A DNA stretch of 29,219 bases, taken from contig URLR01000023.1 of the NCBI GenBank assembly GCA_900548815.1, forward strand, positions 1 through 29,219, written 5' to 3'. Below are positions 19,943-28,807 of the stretch, one piece after another. Each line of letters opens with the position of its first letter. Positions within the stretch are counted from its first letter, which is position 1. The notes under the pieces were generated by a model. That model ran no database searches. It was not told the origin of the DNA and worked only from the letters and a program-made list of their open reading frames with translations. This DNA is from an uncultured Collinsella sp. (lineage in GTDB: Bacteria > Actinomycetota > Coriobacteriia > Coriobacteriales > Coriobacteriaceae). A program made the position numbers and the translations under genes.

Positions 19943-22900
19943 ATGGGTAAGTACACGAGGGGTCTCTTGGCGGTGATACTGGCCGTAGTGCTGGTGTTGC
20001 CAGCCGCAGCATTCGCCATGCTGCCCGAGGCCAACGCCAGGTCCAGCACAGGAATGGACGGACCGATAATGACCGGAAAGGTCGCCGACCCCGACACCAG
20101 CGGTCGCTGGGAAATCTGGGCGGCAGGCCACGGTGGCAATAAGGTAACGACCCAAAACGTCGGTCGAATCTGGACCGACAAGACGGTCAAGGCAACCGAG
20201 GAAAACGAAGAGTCGGACTTTTTGACCACGCTTTCGGCGATGTCCTCGACGTCTAATTCAACCGTGACGGTTACCACGCCGCTCGACATCGTGATGGTGC
20301 TGGATGCCTCTGGCTCGATGGATCATGAGATGGGCGGTGGAGATCCCACCAGGCGCATCGATGCGCTGGAGAGCGCTGCCAGCAGCTTCATCGACGCCAT
20401 TGCCAAACAAAACGAGGGCATCGAGGGCGTGGATAGGCAGCATAAGGTTGCTATCGTTAAGTTTGCGGGCAAGACGTCCAACAATATCGGCAACGAGACG
20501 TATCGTGACGGAGGATACACCTACAATTACACACAGGTTATGAAAGACCTGACCGATTGCTCCGGCGGCAACGTGAAAGCTCTTAAGCATAGGATTGCCC
20601 AGATTACACCCGCTGGTGCAACGCGCGCCGACAATGGTCTGCAGCTGGCAGAGGGTATCACTTCTGGTCGCGCGGACGCCAAGAAGATTGTTGTGTTCTT
20701 TACCGACGGCACGCCAACGAAAATTGACAAGTTTGATCCTACGGTTGCTAACGCTGCCGTGGCGGCTGCCAAGAACATGAAGGACAGCAAGGCCACCGTT
20801 TATACTATCGGCATCTTTGATGGCGCGGATCCCAGCGCTGGTATCCAGGATTCGGGAAAAAGCCAAAAAGAGAACAAGTTCATGCAGGCCGTTTCGAGCA
20901 ACTACCCCAATGCCACGGCATGGGATACTCATGGTGCACGCGCGGAAAACGCCGACTACTACAAGTCGGCGACCAATGCCGAAGAGCTCAAGAAGGTTTT
21001 CGACGACATCTCGCAGGCCATCACATCGGAGGCGCCTTATCCGACCGAAATCCATAAGGGCTACGACGAGACCAAGTCCGGCTACATCACGTTTACCGAC
21101 GAGCTGGGCGACTTTATGCAGGTCGACAGCTTCACCGAGGTCGTCATCAACGGCACGCCGTTTACCAATCCGAGCAAGACGGTCAACAAAGAAACCAAGA
21201 CCGATACGTACGAGTTCGATGGCAAGGCAAAAGACCTGCTTATTACCGCGCAGCGTGCCGGCGACGACAATCCCCAGAAGGGCGATATCGTAACGGTCAA
21301 CATTCCCGCGTCGTTGATTCCGCTGAGTCACTTTAAGACCGTAGACGGCAAGCTTTCGGTCGATACCGTTAAGCCCATCCAGGTGAAGTATGCCTCGAGC
21401 GTGAAGAAGGTCGCACTCGACAACCTGTTTACGCCCGAGAAGGTAACGGGGCTCAAGGATTACATCGAGAGCAATACGGCTGTTGCCAACGGCACCAAGA
21501 CCGTGAGCTTCTACGCGAACAAGTGGAGCGGTGGTGCGTTGGGCGATACGGTTGCGACCTTTGAGCCGGCCGACACCAACCGCTACTACTACTTCCAGAA
21601 GCAGACTCCCATTTACACGGACAAGGACTGCACACAGCCCGCAAAGAATTCACTGGCAGAGAAAGGCACCTATTACTACAAGGATGAGTTTGAGGAGCAG
21701 GGCGAGAACGGCGAGGCCAAGCCCGCCACCACCGTCATCGAGTTTATCGGCGGCGACGCTGCGAAGTTTGACGGCGCTATTGTTGCCGACGAGGGCGGCA
21801 ACCTTTCGTTTAGCGTGGGAACCGCGCGCCTAGCCTTTATCGACGAGCTCCACACCACCAAGGAGAGTGTGGACGGCAACAACACTGGCACCGCGACCGA
21901 CGTTCTCAACCCCAAGTGGAACAACATGTCCGACAAGGCGGCCGCGACGCATGTCAATTCCTACCTGGGCAACAACGGCAAGATCAGCTTTGCGTATGAC
22001 ATGACGCCGGCAATGGTGAACACCAAAGCCAGCTTTGGTCTAACCAAGGTGCTCGAGGGCCGCGACTGGAGGGATACTGACGCGTTTGAGTTTGGCCTGA
22101 CGTCCGAGAACGGCGCCCCGATGCCTGCGACTACGACTGCGATCGTGCGCAAGGCTGACCTGGACGACAAGGGCAAGGCTGTCATCGACTTCGGCACGGT
22201 CGAATACACCGAACCTGGCACGTACGTCTACAAGGTCAGTGAAAAGCACGCCGGGACCACGATTGACGGCATCGCCTACAGCGGTAACGTCGCGGAGATC
22301 ACCGTGACGGTGAAGCCCAATAAGAAGGGCGAACTGAGCGCTGACGTGAAGGCGACCTCGGGTGAGACCGAGTTCAAGAACGCCTACGCTACGAATCCTG
22401 TTGAGTCCAGCGTAACCAGTCAGATTGCCGTGACCAAGTCTCTGACCGGGCGCGACCTTACGGTCGGTGAGTTCAGCTTTGAGCTGCGCGAGATTAAGGA
22501 TGAGGACTCTGAGCTTATCGAGACCGTTAAGAACGCTGCCGACGGCAAGGTGACGTTCAGTGCCATCAAGTACACCGAGATCGGCCAGCACACCTACAAG
22601 CTGCATGAGGTTAAGGGCAACTCCGGCGGTATTGACTACGATGACGCGGTCTACACCATCGTGACGACCATCGCCGATAACGGCAAGGGCCAGCTGGTTG
22701 CCACGCACGAGCTGAAGGACGCCAAGGACGTCAAGAGCATCGAGTTCAAGAACGCCTACACCACGAATGCTACCGAGGCATCGCTTGCGGGTATCAAGAA
22801 TCTGCAGGTTGACGACGCTCTGACCCCGGCTGATATCACCGGCAAGTTCACCTTTACCGTGACCGGTGAAGAGGGCGCACCTATGCCTGCGAGCACGAGC

Positions 22901-25900
22901 GTGCACAACGACATTGACGGCAAGGTCGACTTTGGCAAGATTACCTTTACGCTCGACGACCTTAACAAGGCTGTGGGTGAGAAGCCCGAGAAGCGCGAGC
23001 ACACCTTTACCTACACCGTGACCGAGTCCGGTGAGGTCGCTGGCGTGACCAACGACGCTAAGCCGTCGCGCGAGGTTTCCTTCACCGTGACCGATGACGG
23101 CAAGGGGAATCTGCGCGTATCCCGCAAGCCGGACGGTGATGCGGCCTTCACGTTCACCAATACCTATAACGTGACGCCTGTCGAGACGAGCGTCACCGAC
23201 CAGATCACCGCGAACAAGGTCCTGACCGGGCGTGAGCTCAAGGAAGGCGAGTTCTCCTTCGAGCTCGTCGAGGGCGATAAGGTTGTCGCTACCGGCACTA
23301 ACGCTGCCGACGGCGCGATCACGATGGGCAAGGTCGCATACGACAAGCCCGGCAAGCACGCCTACACGCTGCGCGAGATCAAGGGCGGAACCACCAGCAA
23401 GGGCATCACCTACAGTGACGCCAAGTACACCATCGAGACCACCATCACGGACAACGGCGACGGCACCCTCAAGGCCGAGCATGTCCTGAAGGACGCCACG
23501 GCTGCGACTTTCAAGAACACCTACAGCGTGGCCCCGCTCGATGCGGAGCTCGACTTTGACCTGGGCAAGGTCATCAGCGGCCGCGACTGGACGGATGGGG
23601 ACGAGTTCAGCTTTACCATCACCGCCCCCGAAGACGCCCCACTGCCCGATCCCGCAACCGTAACCGTGAGCAAGAAGGACGCGAAGGATGGCATCGCCGC
23701 CATCAACTTCGGCAAGATCCGCTACACGGCTGCCGGAACCTACAAGTATGAGATCCGCGAGAACGCGGGCAACGCGGCGGGCATGACGTATGACGGACAT
23801 GTCGCGACCGCCGAAGTGACCGTGACCGAGAACGGCGAGGGCAAGCTGACCGCCAACGTCACCAAGAAGGAAAGCGGCCGCTTCACCAACGCGTACCGCA
23901 CTGAGCTTAACTACACCGCGGCCGGCGGCCTCAAGCTCAGCAAGAGCCTCTCCGGACGTCCTATGACCGAGGGCCAGTTCACGTTTACCGTGACGCCTGC
24001 CGACGAGGCCTCGGCCAACGCGCTTGGCCTGCTGCCCGGAGCCAACAACTTCAAGTCCCCCGCAACGATAGAGGGAACGGTCGGACTGATCGACATTCTG
24101 GCTGGTCATGAGGTTAAATTTACGCAAGCTGACGCCGGCAAGACCTTCAAGTACACCGTGGCCGAAAAGAACGACGGCCAGCCCGGTTACACCTACGATG
24201 ACGCCGTACGCATGGTGACGATCGCCATCGTCGACGACACCGCCGGTACGCTCACTGCTACGACGACCGTTTCCGGTGGTCCCGAGGGCACGCATGAGAC
24301 GGTCCACAAGAGTGGCGAGAACAAGGTCGAGAAGGCCCTGGTGCCGTTCCACAACAGTTACAGCGCTACGACCAACACGCCTGGTGGCACCGCTGCTCAG
24401 GTCGTTGCCACCAAGACTCTGACCGGTCGCCCGATGGCCGACGGCGAGTTCTGGTTCGGCATCGCCTATCAGGGTGAGCTTGTGGCATACGAAAACCTCA
24501 AGCCCAATATCGGCGGGCACGTGAGCTTTGATACGCTGCACTACGACACCAAGATGCTTGCTAATCTTGAGGCTGCTGGGCTTGCTTATCGTACCGATAA
24601 GGACGGCAAGCTTGCCTGGACCATTAACTACACGGCCTACGAAGATTTATTCGGGCTGCCGAATGGCGTTTCCGCTACAACGTGGAGCTTTGGCTTTAAG
24701 GTTATCGTCGTCGACAACGGTGACGGTACCCTGACGGCGACGGTCGACTACGGCGGCGTCGAGCCCTTGTTCGAGAACGTCTACGGCGCCGACGCCGTGG
24801 ATGCCGCGCTCACCGGTACTAAGAAGCTCCAGGTTGCCGAGGGCCTGACCCCGGCCGACATCACGGGTAAGTTCACCTTTACCGTGACCGCCGACGAGGC
24901 AGGTGCCCCGATGCCCGAGCGCACGACCGTAACCAACGACGCAGCCGGTAACGTGGACTTTGGCAAGATCCACTTTACGCTCGAGGACCTCAACCGCGCC
25001 CTGGGCGTGACGGACGATGCAACCGATAGGGCCGAGGCAGACGAAGCTGACGAGGTCGAGGCCGACGAGGCAGAGGCTGAAGAGGCCGACGCCGACGTTG
25101 ATGCCAACGCCGATGAGCCCAGCGACGAGTCCGAGCCCACAGCCCCCACCGCCCCGCGCTCGCACACCTTTGCCTACACGGTGACCGAGTCCGGTAGCGC
25201 CCCTGGCGTGACCAACGACGCCAACGCCACGCGCAAGGTTTCCTATACCGTGACTGACGACGGTGCCGGACATCTAAGTGCCGTGCGCGACGGCGATGAC
25301 GGTGCGGCCTTCACGTTCACCAACACCTATGGCGTGACGCCCACCGATTCTTCCGTGACCGATCAGGTCAAGACGGTCAAGCGTCTGACCGGCCGCGACC
25401 TTGCAGCTGGCGAGTTCACGTTTGAGCTGCTCGAGGACGGCGTGGTTGTCGCCAGCGGTACCAACGACGCCGACGGCACTGTGACGCTGAGCCCGATCCG
25501 CTACGAGGTACCCGGCACGCACACGTACACGCTGCGCGAGTCTTGCCCCAACGCGCTCGGCCTGTACAAGGGCGTCACCTATGACGGCACGACCTACACC
25601 GTCGTGACCACCGTTTCCGACAACGGCGACGGCACGCTGACCGCGACGCACAAGCTCGAGGGAACCACCGAGTCGGCTGGCTTTACCAACAAGTATCACG
25701 CCATGCCTACGCAGGTTTCCATCGGCGCTATCAAGGTGCTCGAGGGACGCGAGCTCAAGAAGGACGAGTTTAGCTTTAAGCTCGTTGGCGAGGACATCGA
25801 GTCCACCGTCACCAACGATGCCGACGGTAAGATCAACTTCGACAAGTTCGAGTACGACGAGCCCGGTACGCACGTCTATACCATCAGCGAGGTCAAGGGC

Positions 25901-26230
25901 GACGAGGCCGGTATGACCTACGACAAGTCCGTCTTTACCGCGACCGTCAACGTGGTCGATGACGGCGAGGGCAACCTCAAGGCGAACGTCGCCTTTACCA
26001 AGGGCGACAGGAGCGTCGAGGGTATCGTGTTCAACAACACGTACAAGAAGCCCGAGACTCCTACGCCGACACCCGATCCCGGTACGCCCAAGACCGTGAC
26101 GAACATCGTCAAGACGGTCAAGGGTTTCCTGCCCACCACGGGCGACCAGCAGGCTGCCGCTCTGCTTATGGCATTTGTCATCGCCATGGCCGGCGTCGGA
26201 GCCCTGGTCTGGGGTATCCGTAAGCGCTAG
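19943..26230 (+). CDS. Giant LPTTG-anchored surface protein: vWA domain plus ten FctA/Spy0128-like pilin repeats
   Basis: A 2095-aa cell-wall adhesin. The signal peptide (residues ~1-33) has a basic start, the hydrophobic run LLAVILAVVLVLPAAA and an AFA-type site. The vWA domain (~115-345) has MIDAS residues DASGS (121-125), GATRADNG and FTDGTP (Asp255). Residues ~350-690 are a further extracellular module not assigned. Ten repeats of about 115-180 aa run from ~691 to ~2036; each has a K-x-LxGR start and an FxNxY end, the Lys/Asn arrangement of isopeptide-stabilised pilin domains. The tail has a Pro/Thr spacer, LPTTG (2063-2067), a hydrophobic segment and RKR, the sortase signal. AGGGAG is 5 nt before ATG 19943. 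No sortase gene is nearby, so a housekeeping sortase elsewhere is implied. The ligand is unknown. Confidence 0.92.
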   Translation: MGKYTRGLLAVILAVVLVLPAAAFAMLPEANARSSTGMDGPIMTGKVADPDTSGRWEIWAAGHGGNKVTTQNVGRIWTDKTVKATEENEESDFLTTLSAMSSTSNSTVTVTTPLDIVMVLDASGSMDHEMGGGDPTRRIDALESAASSFIDAIAKQNEGIEGVDRQHKVAIVKFAGKTSNNIGNETYRDGGYTYNYTQVMKDLTDCSGGNVKALKHRIAQITPAGATRADNGLQLAEGITSGRADAKKIVVFFTDGTPTKIDKFDPTVANAAVAAAKNMKDSKATVYTIGIFDGADPSAGIQDSGKSQKENKFMQAVSSNYPNATAWDTHGARAENADYYKSATNAEELKKVFDDISQAITSEAPYPTEIHKGYDETKSGYITFTDELGDFMQVDSFTEVVINGTPFTNPSKTVNKETKTDTYEFDGKAKDLLITAQRAGDDNPQKGDIVTVNIPASLIPLSHFKTVDGKLSVDTVKPIQVKYASSVKKVALDNLFTPEKVTGLKDYIESNTAVANGTKTVSFYANKWSGGALGDTVATFEPADTNRYYYFQKQTPIYTDKDCTQPAKNSLAEKGTYYYKDEFEEQGENGEAKPATTVIEFIGGDAAKFDGAIVADEGGNLSFSVGTARLAFIDELHTTKESVDGNNTGTATDVLNPKWNNMSDKAAATHVNSYLGNNGKISFAYDMTPAMVNTKASFGLTKVLEGRDWRDTDAFEFGLTSENGAPMPATTTAIVRKADLDDKGKAVIDFGTVEYTEPGTYVYKVSEKHAGTTIDGIAYSGNVAEITVTVKPNKKGELSADVKATSGETEFKNAYATNPVESSVTSQIAVTKSLTGRDLTVGEFSFELREIKDEDSELIETVKNAADGKVTFSAIKYTEIGQHTYKLHEVKGNSGGIDYDDAVYTIVTTIADNGKGQLVATHELKDAKDVKSIEFKNAYTTNATEASLAGIKNLQVDDALTPADITGKFTFTVTGEEGAPMPASTSVHNDIDGKVDFGKITFTLDDLNKAVGEKPEKREHTFTYTVTESGEVAGVTNDAKPSREVSFTVTDDGKGNLRVSRKPDGDAAFTFTNTYNVTPVETSVTDQITANKVLTGRELKEGEFSFELVEGDKVVATGTNAADGAITMGKVAYDKPGKHAYTLREIKGGTTSKGITYSDAKYTIETTITDNGDGTLKAEHVLKDATAATFKNTYSVAPLDAELDFDLGKVISGRDWTDGDEFSFTITAPEDAPLPDPATVTVSKKDAKDGIAAINFGKIRYTAAGTYKYEIRENAGNAAGMTYDGHVATAEVTVTENGEGKLTANVTKKESGRFTNAYRTELNYTAAGGLKLSKSLSGRPMTEGQFTFTVTPADEASANALGLLPGANNFKSPATIEGTVGLIDILAGHEVKFTQADAGKTFKYTVAEKNDGQPGYTYDDAVRMVTIAIVDDTAGTLTATTTVSGGPEGTHETVHKSGENKVEKALVPFHNSYSATTNTPGGTAAQVVATKTLTGRPMADGEFWFGIAYQGELVAYENLKPNIGGHVSFDTLHYDTKMLANLEAAGLAYRTDKDGKLAWTINYTAYEDLFGLPNGVSATTWSFGFKVIVVDNGDGTLTATVDYGGVEPLFENVYGADAVDAALTGTKKLQVAEGLTPADITGKFTFTVTADEAGAPMPERTTVTNDAAGNVDFGKIHFTLEDLNRALGVTDDATDRAEADEADEVEADEAEAEEADADVDANADEPSDESEPTAPTAPRSHTFAYTVTESGSAPGVTNDANATRKVSYTVTDDGAGHLSAVRDGDDGAAFTFTNTYGVTPTDSSVTDQVKTVKRLTGRDLAAGEFTFELLEDGVVVASGTNDADGTVTLSPIRYEVPGTHTYTLRESCPNALGLYKGVTYDGTTYTVVTTVSDNGDGTLTATHKLEGTTESAGFTNKYHAMPTQVSIGAIKVLEGRELKKDEFSFKLVGEDIESTVTNDADGKINFDKFEYDEPGTHVYTISEVKGDEAGMTYDKSVFTATVNVVDDGEGNLKANVAFTKGDRSVEGIVFNNTYKKPETPTPTPDPGTPKTVTNIVKTVKGFLPTTGDQQAAALLMAFVIAMAGVGALVWGIRKR
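22013..26050 (+). repeat. Ten in-gene repeats encoding FctA-like pilin domains
   Basis: Approximate starts of the repeats: 22013, 22394, 22766, 23174, 23531, 23903, 24368, 24791, 25337 and 25703. Repeats 3+4 and 8+9 match as a pair: both have an LTPADITGKFTFTVT domain followed by a domain starting TPxxxSVTDQ. This indicates duplication of a two-domain block. Boundaries are placed by eye at the FxNxY ends. Confidence 0.8.
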
Positions 26231-26243
26231 GCACGCTGGCAGC

Positions 26244-26267
26244 GCCCGGGGCCAGAAGGCCCCGGGC
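26244..26267 (+). terminator. GC-rich hairpin after the adhesin gene
   Basis: GCCCGGGGCC, loop AGAA, GGCCCCGGGC is a perfect stem 13 bp after the stop. No T-tract follows, so by itself it is an uncertain terminator. Confidence 0.55.
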
Positions 26268-26310
26268 GGCCGGCGGGGAGCCAGAACATAGCCCCACCCC
26301 CAGCCCCAGC

Positions 26311-26349
26311 CGCCACGGAGGTATCTCCCTCCTCCGTGGTGGCGCTTTT
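26311..26349 (+). terminator. Second terminator-like hairpin downstream of the adhesin
   Basis: CCACGGAGG (26313-26321) pairs with CCTCCGTGG (26331-26339). The stem extends with a bulge through CGCC/GGCG, and CTTTTG follows at 26344-26349. This is the likelier intrinsic terminator of the adhesin transcript. Confidence 0.65.
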
Positions 26350-26370
26350 GTGCGTTGGGGAGGAGGGCGC

Positions 26371-26530
26371 GCCACGAAACCGGCCCATCTACTACGTTTA
26401 GCCCCTTACCCCCAACCATGCCGAAAAGCACAAAAACAAAACCGCAGGTAGAACGCCTGCGGTTTTGTTCAAAACGAAGGTATGGTCAGGGGTATTGAGT
26501 CAAACGTAGTAGATGGGCCGATTTCGTGGC
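26371..26530 (+). repeat. Hairpin element B, copy 2 (160 bp)
   Basis: 29-nt ends (26371-26399, 26502-26530) match as inverted repeats at 28 of 29 positions and carry the same GCCACGAAA and ATCTACTACGTTT sequences as copy 1. The length (160 bp) and orientation are also the same. The core AAAACCGCAGGTAGA pairs with CCTGCGGTTTT. Confidence 0.87.
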
Positions 26531-26543
26531 GGGCGGTTTCGGC

Positions 26544-26582
26544 TGATCCCTTGGGGACGGAGGAAAACGGCTCATTTTGGTC
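26544..26582 (+). repeat. Dispersed short repeat 'r', copy 3
   Basis: It begins TGATCCCTTGGGGACGGAGG and continues AAAACGGCTCATTTTGG. It directly follows element B2, as r copy 2 follows element B1. Confidence 0.72.
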
Positions 26583-26622
26583 CCGCGAGGCTGGCGGAGA
26601 CACTCGTGCAGGGCCGCCCGAA

Positions 26623-26776
26623 CAAAACTATGCCGGTTTACGGGGCTGAGTTACGAGTCCCCAACCATGCCGATATTCGTGAAAATAAAACCGCAGGTAG
26701 ACGAGCCGTCATTTTGCAGAAAACGCGGGTATGGATGGGGGTCCTGAGTCTGGCCCCGTAAACCGGCATAGTTTTG
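26623..26776 (+). repeat. Hairpin element A, copy 2 (154 bp)
   Basis: Perfect 24-bp inverted repeats (26623-26646, 26753-26776) beginning CAAAACTATGCCGG. It has the same length as copy 1 and the same orientation, judged from the AAAACCGCAGGTAGA core and the GAAATGGCA tail. It ends ~60 bp before the response-regulator stop codon. Confidence 0.87.
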
Positions 26777-26836
26777 AAATGGCATTAAATCGGCAGCAGC
26801 CATTTTGCTATGCCGGGGCGGTCGGTCGTTGGGTAA

Positions 26837-27466
26837 TTACCCTCGCAGGTAGGCGATGGCGATCTGCGTGCGGTTGCGCAGGCCCATTTTGGCAAGGATC
26901 GAGCTGATGTGGTTGCGTACGGTGCCTTCGCCCATGTAGGCGGTGGCGGCAATTTCCTTGTTGTCGAGGCCGCGGGCGATGAGCTCGGCGACTTCGAACT
27001 CGCGGTCGGTCAGGCTGACAAAGGCCGCGGGCCGGCGGGCCGTGCCGGCCTCGACGCCCGCCCCATCAAAGTTGATGTCCTCGATCGCCTTGCCCTCGAG
27101 CACGCGCTTGCCAGCCATGACCTGCGCCAACGCTGGTGGAATGGCGGCGACATCGGTTTTAATCAGGTAGCCGCGGGCGCCCAGTTTAAGCGCCGACACA
27201 ATGTACTCGTCATCCGAGAATGTCGTCAAAAACACCACGCGTGCCGTGGGTTCGTGCTCAAGGATCTCGCGTGCCGCCGATAGGCCGTCGCGTTCCGGCA
27301 TCTGAATGTCGAGCAGCGCGATATCGGGTGCGTGTTCGGCATAGAGCGAAACCGCGTCGTTGCCGTTGGCGCCGGTACCCACTACCTCGATCTGCGGCTG
27401 GGCGCCCAAGATAATCTTGAGCGAATCGACCACTAAGCGGTCGTCGTCGACAACGATGAGCCTCAT
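26837..27466 (-). CDS. NarL/FixJ-family response regulator
   Basis: The 209-aa regulator has a receiver domain (residues ~1-120: acidic pair D7-D8 in VVDDDR, phosphoacceptor Asp53 in LLDIQMPERDG, Lys103 in GYLIKTD) and a LuxR-type HTH (~150-209: LTDREFEVAELIARGLDNKE then GTVRNHISSILAKMGLRNRT). Phosphorylation by the adjacent kinase should promote dimer binding to DNA. Its start overlaps the kinase stop (ATGA), so the two are co-translated. By position, the divergently encoded ABC transporter is the obvious candidate target, a common arrangement for DesKR/LiaSR-like systems. Confidence 0.94.
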   Translation of the reverse strand: MRLIVVDDDRLVVDSLKIILGAQPQIEVVGTGANGNDAVSLYAEHAPDIALLDIQMPERDGLSAAREILEHEPTARVVFLTTFSDDEYIVSALKLGARGYLIKTDVAAIPPALAQVMAGKRVLEGKAIEDINFDGAGVEAGTARRPAAFVSLTDREFEVAELIARGLDNKEIAATAYMGEGTVRNHISSILAKMGLRNRTQIAIAYLRG

Positions 27467-28608
27467 CGGTCCTCATCTCCTTGCTGTTTGGGGACGGTGG
27501 CAAACACGCGCCAGCCGGGGGCGCCGGCGCGCAGGCCGGCGGTGAAGGTTCCGCCAAGCGCCTCGACGCGCTCGCGCATGGAGGCGAGCCCCATGCCTTC
27601 TACGACGTTGCTGCTGCTCGCCGGGGTCGCGTCCGCGCCATCATCGGTAACGATGAGCTGGTAAAACGACGGATGCTCCATGCATCGTACGGTGACGGTC
27701 TGGGCGCAAGCGTGGCGCATGGCGTTGGAAAGCGCCTCGCGCAGCACCGCCGCAAAGCAGTTGGCGACGTTGGCGGGTGCATGCTCGGCCAAAACTTCAA
27801 GCTCAATCTGCGGGCCGCCGTCCGAGCGTGCGCCTTCAACGATGCGCTCGAGCTGCACGGAGAGGTTGGTCGCATTGTCGTTGAGCGCGTGGACGCTGAC
27901 GCGCACAAGCTGGAGCGCCTCGTCAACCGTGCGTTTAACGTCGGCGAAATCGGCGGCGACGCCAGGCTCGTCGGCGTGGACCACGCGTAGGGCTTCGGCC
28001 TGCAGTGAGGCGCGCGTGAGCTGGTGCCCGACGTTATCGTGGATCTCGCGCGCGATGCGGGCGCGTTCGGCGAGCGTCGCGAGCTCGACTTCGTAGTCCT
28101 GGCGATCGGCAAGATCGCGGTTGCGCGCCTCGAGCGCGAGGGCTCGTTCCTGCAGCTCGTCGCGGGTGCGGCGCATGCGCCGCTGCTCGCGCTCCAACTG
28201 GGCGGTGCGTAGCGATAGCAAGGTGGCGGCAACCGAAAGGATGGCGGTCAGCAGGAGCGTTCGTGCGGTAAGCGCATCGGCGCGAAGGTCCGCGACGAGC
28301 GCAAAGGCAAAGACGGAGCCAATGCCCAACGCGACCCAGGCGTGCTCGCGGCGCACGCGTCGCGCGATGTCATAGAGGGCGAGAGGCGCAAACGGCACAA
28401 ACGGCGGCACGAAGACAGCCGCGATGATGCAGGCGTAGCTCGCTGCCTCGCTTGCGCGTCGGGTGCGTTTCCCCTGTGCGACCTCGGCCAGCGAGGTGGC
28501 AATAATGCCAAGGCAAAACGCCACAACCAGACGAGCGTCCACGGCAAGACCCATGGCGGCCGCAATACAGCACGCCAGCACGATCGATTTGTCGAAAAGC
28601 CTGTTCAT
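27463..28608 (-). CDS. DesK/NarL-partner type sensor histidine kinase
   Basis: The 381-aa membrane kinase has about four to five hydrophobic segments in residues 8-135, a helical linker (~136-180), the HisKA_3 phosphoacceptor motif AREIHDNVGHQLT with His190, and a HATPase_c domain with N-box EALSNAMRHA (Asn295), TDDG (321-324) and GMGLASMRERV (338-348). There is no obvious extracellular sensor domain, so it probably senses membrane or intramembrane signals. I choose ATG 28608, where the membrane part starts. The open frame extends to 28788, but those 60 residues are unlike a kinase N-terminus. No ribosome site precedes ATG 28608; instead TACAAT ends 6 nt upstream, which suggests a leaderless mRNA. 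Confidence 0.9.
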   Translation of the reverse strand: MNRLFDKSIVLACCIAAAMGLAVDARLVVAFCLGIIATSLAEVAQGKRTRRASEAASYACIIAAVFVPPFVPFAPLALYDIARRVRREHAWVALGIGSVFAFALVADLRADALTARTLLLTAILSVAATLLSLRTAQLEREQRRMRRTRDELQERALALEARNRDLADRQDYEVELATLAERARIAREIHDNVGHQLTRASLQAEALRVVHADEPGVAADFADVKRTVDEALQLVRVSVHALNDNATNLSVQLERIVEGARSDGGPQIELEVLAEHAPANVANCFAAVLREALSNAMRHACAQTVTVRCMEHPSFYQLIVTDDGADATPASSSNVVEGMGLASMRERVEALGGTFTAGLRAGAPGWRVFATVPKQQGDEDR

Positions 28609-28612
28609 ACGG

Positions 28613-28620
28613 GTATTGTA
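28613..28620 (-). promoter_or_regulatory. Possible -10 box for a leaderless kinase transcript
   Basis: On the - strand TACAAT lies immediately upstream of ACCCGT-ATG, placing the expected transcription start at or within a base of the kinase ATG. No canonical -35 was found 17 bp further up. Confidence 0.35.
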
Positions 28621-28807
28621 CGCGAAGCTGCGCGTGGTGGAGGGGCCGCCTAGCGCAACCGTGACATTCCTCCCGCACGGTGGGGCGGTCGCGTCAGCGG
28701 GCCACGCGACCGAGCCCCCGCACTCGTGACAAAGCTCACTGGTACGCGCCGTCCGCTCCTGCGATGATGCAATCGCACCGGGCCGCAATCAACAGAAGGG
28801 CCGCCTC

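Noticed and set aside
22040..24541. 833-codon open frame on the - strand within the adhesin gene
   Set aside because: It mirrors the repetitive adhesin codons; it has no ribosome site or recognisable domain.
28609..28788. Extended N-terminus of the histidine kinase (from 28788)
   Set aside because: The 60 extra residues are not membrane-like, overlap the divergent promoter region and lack a better start signal.
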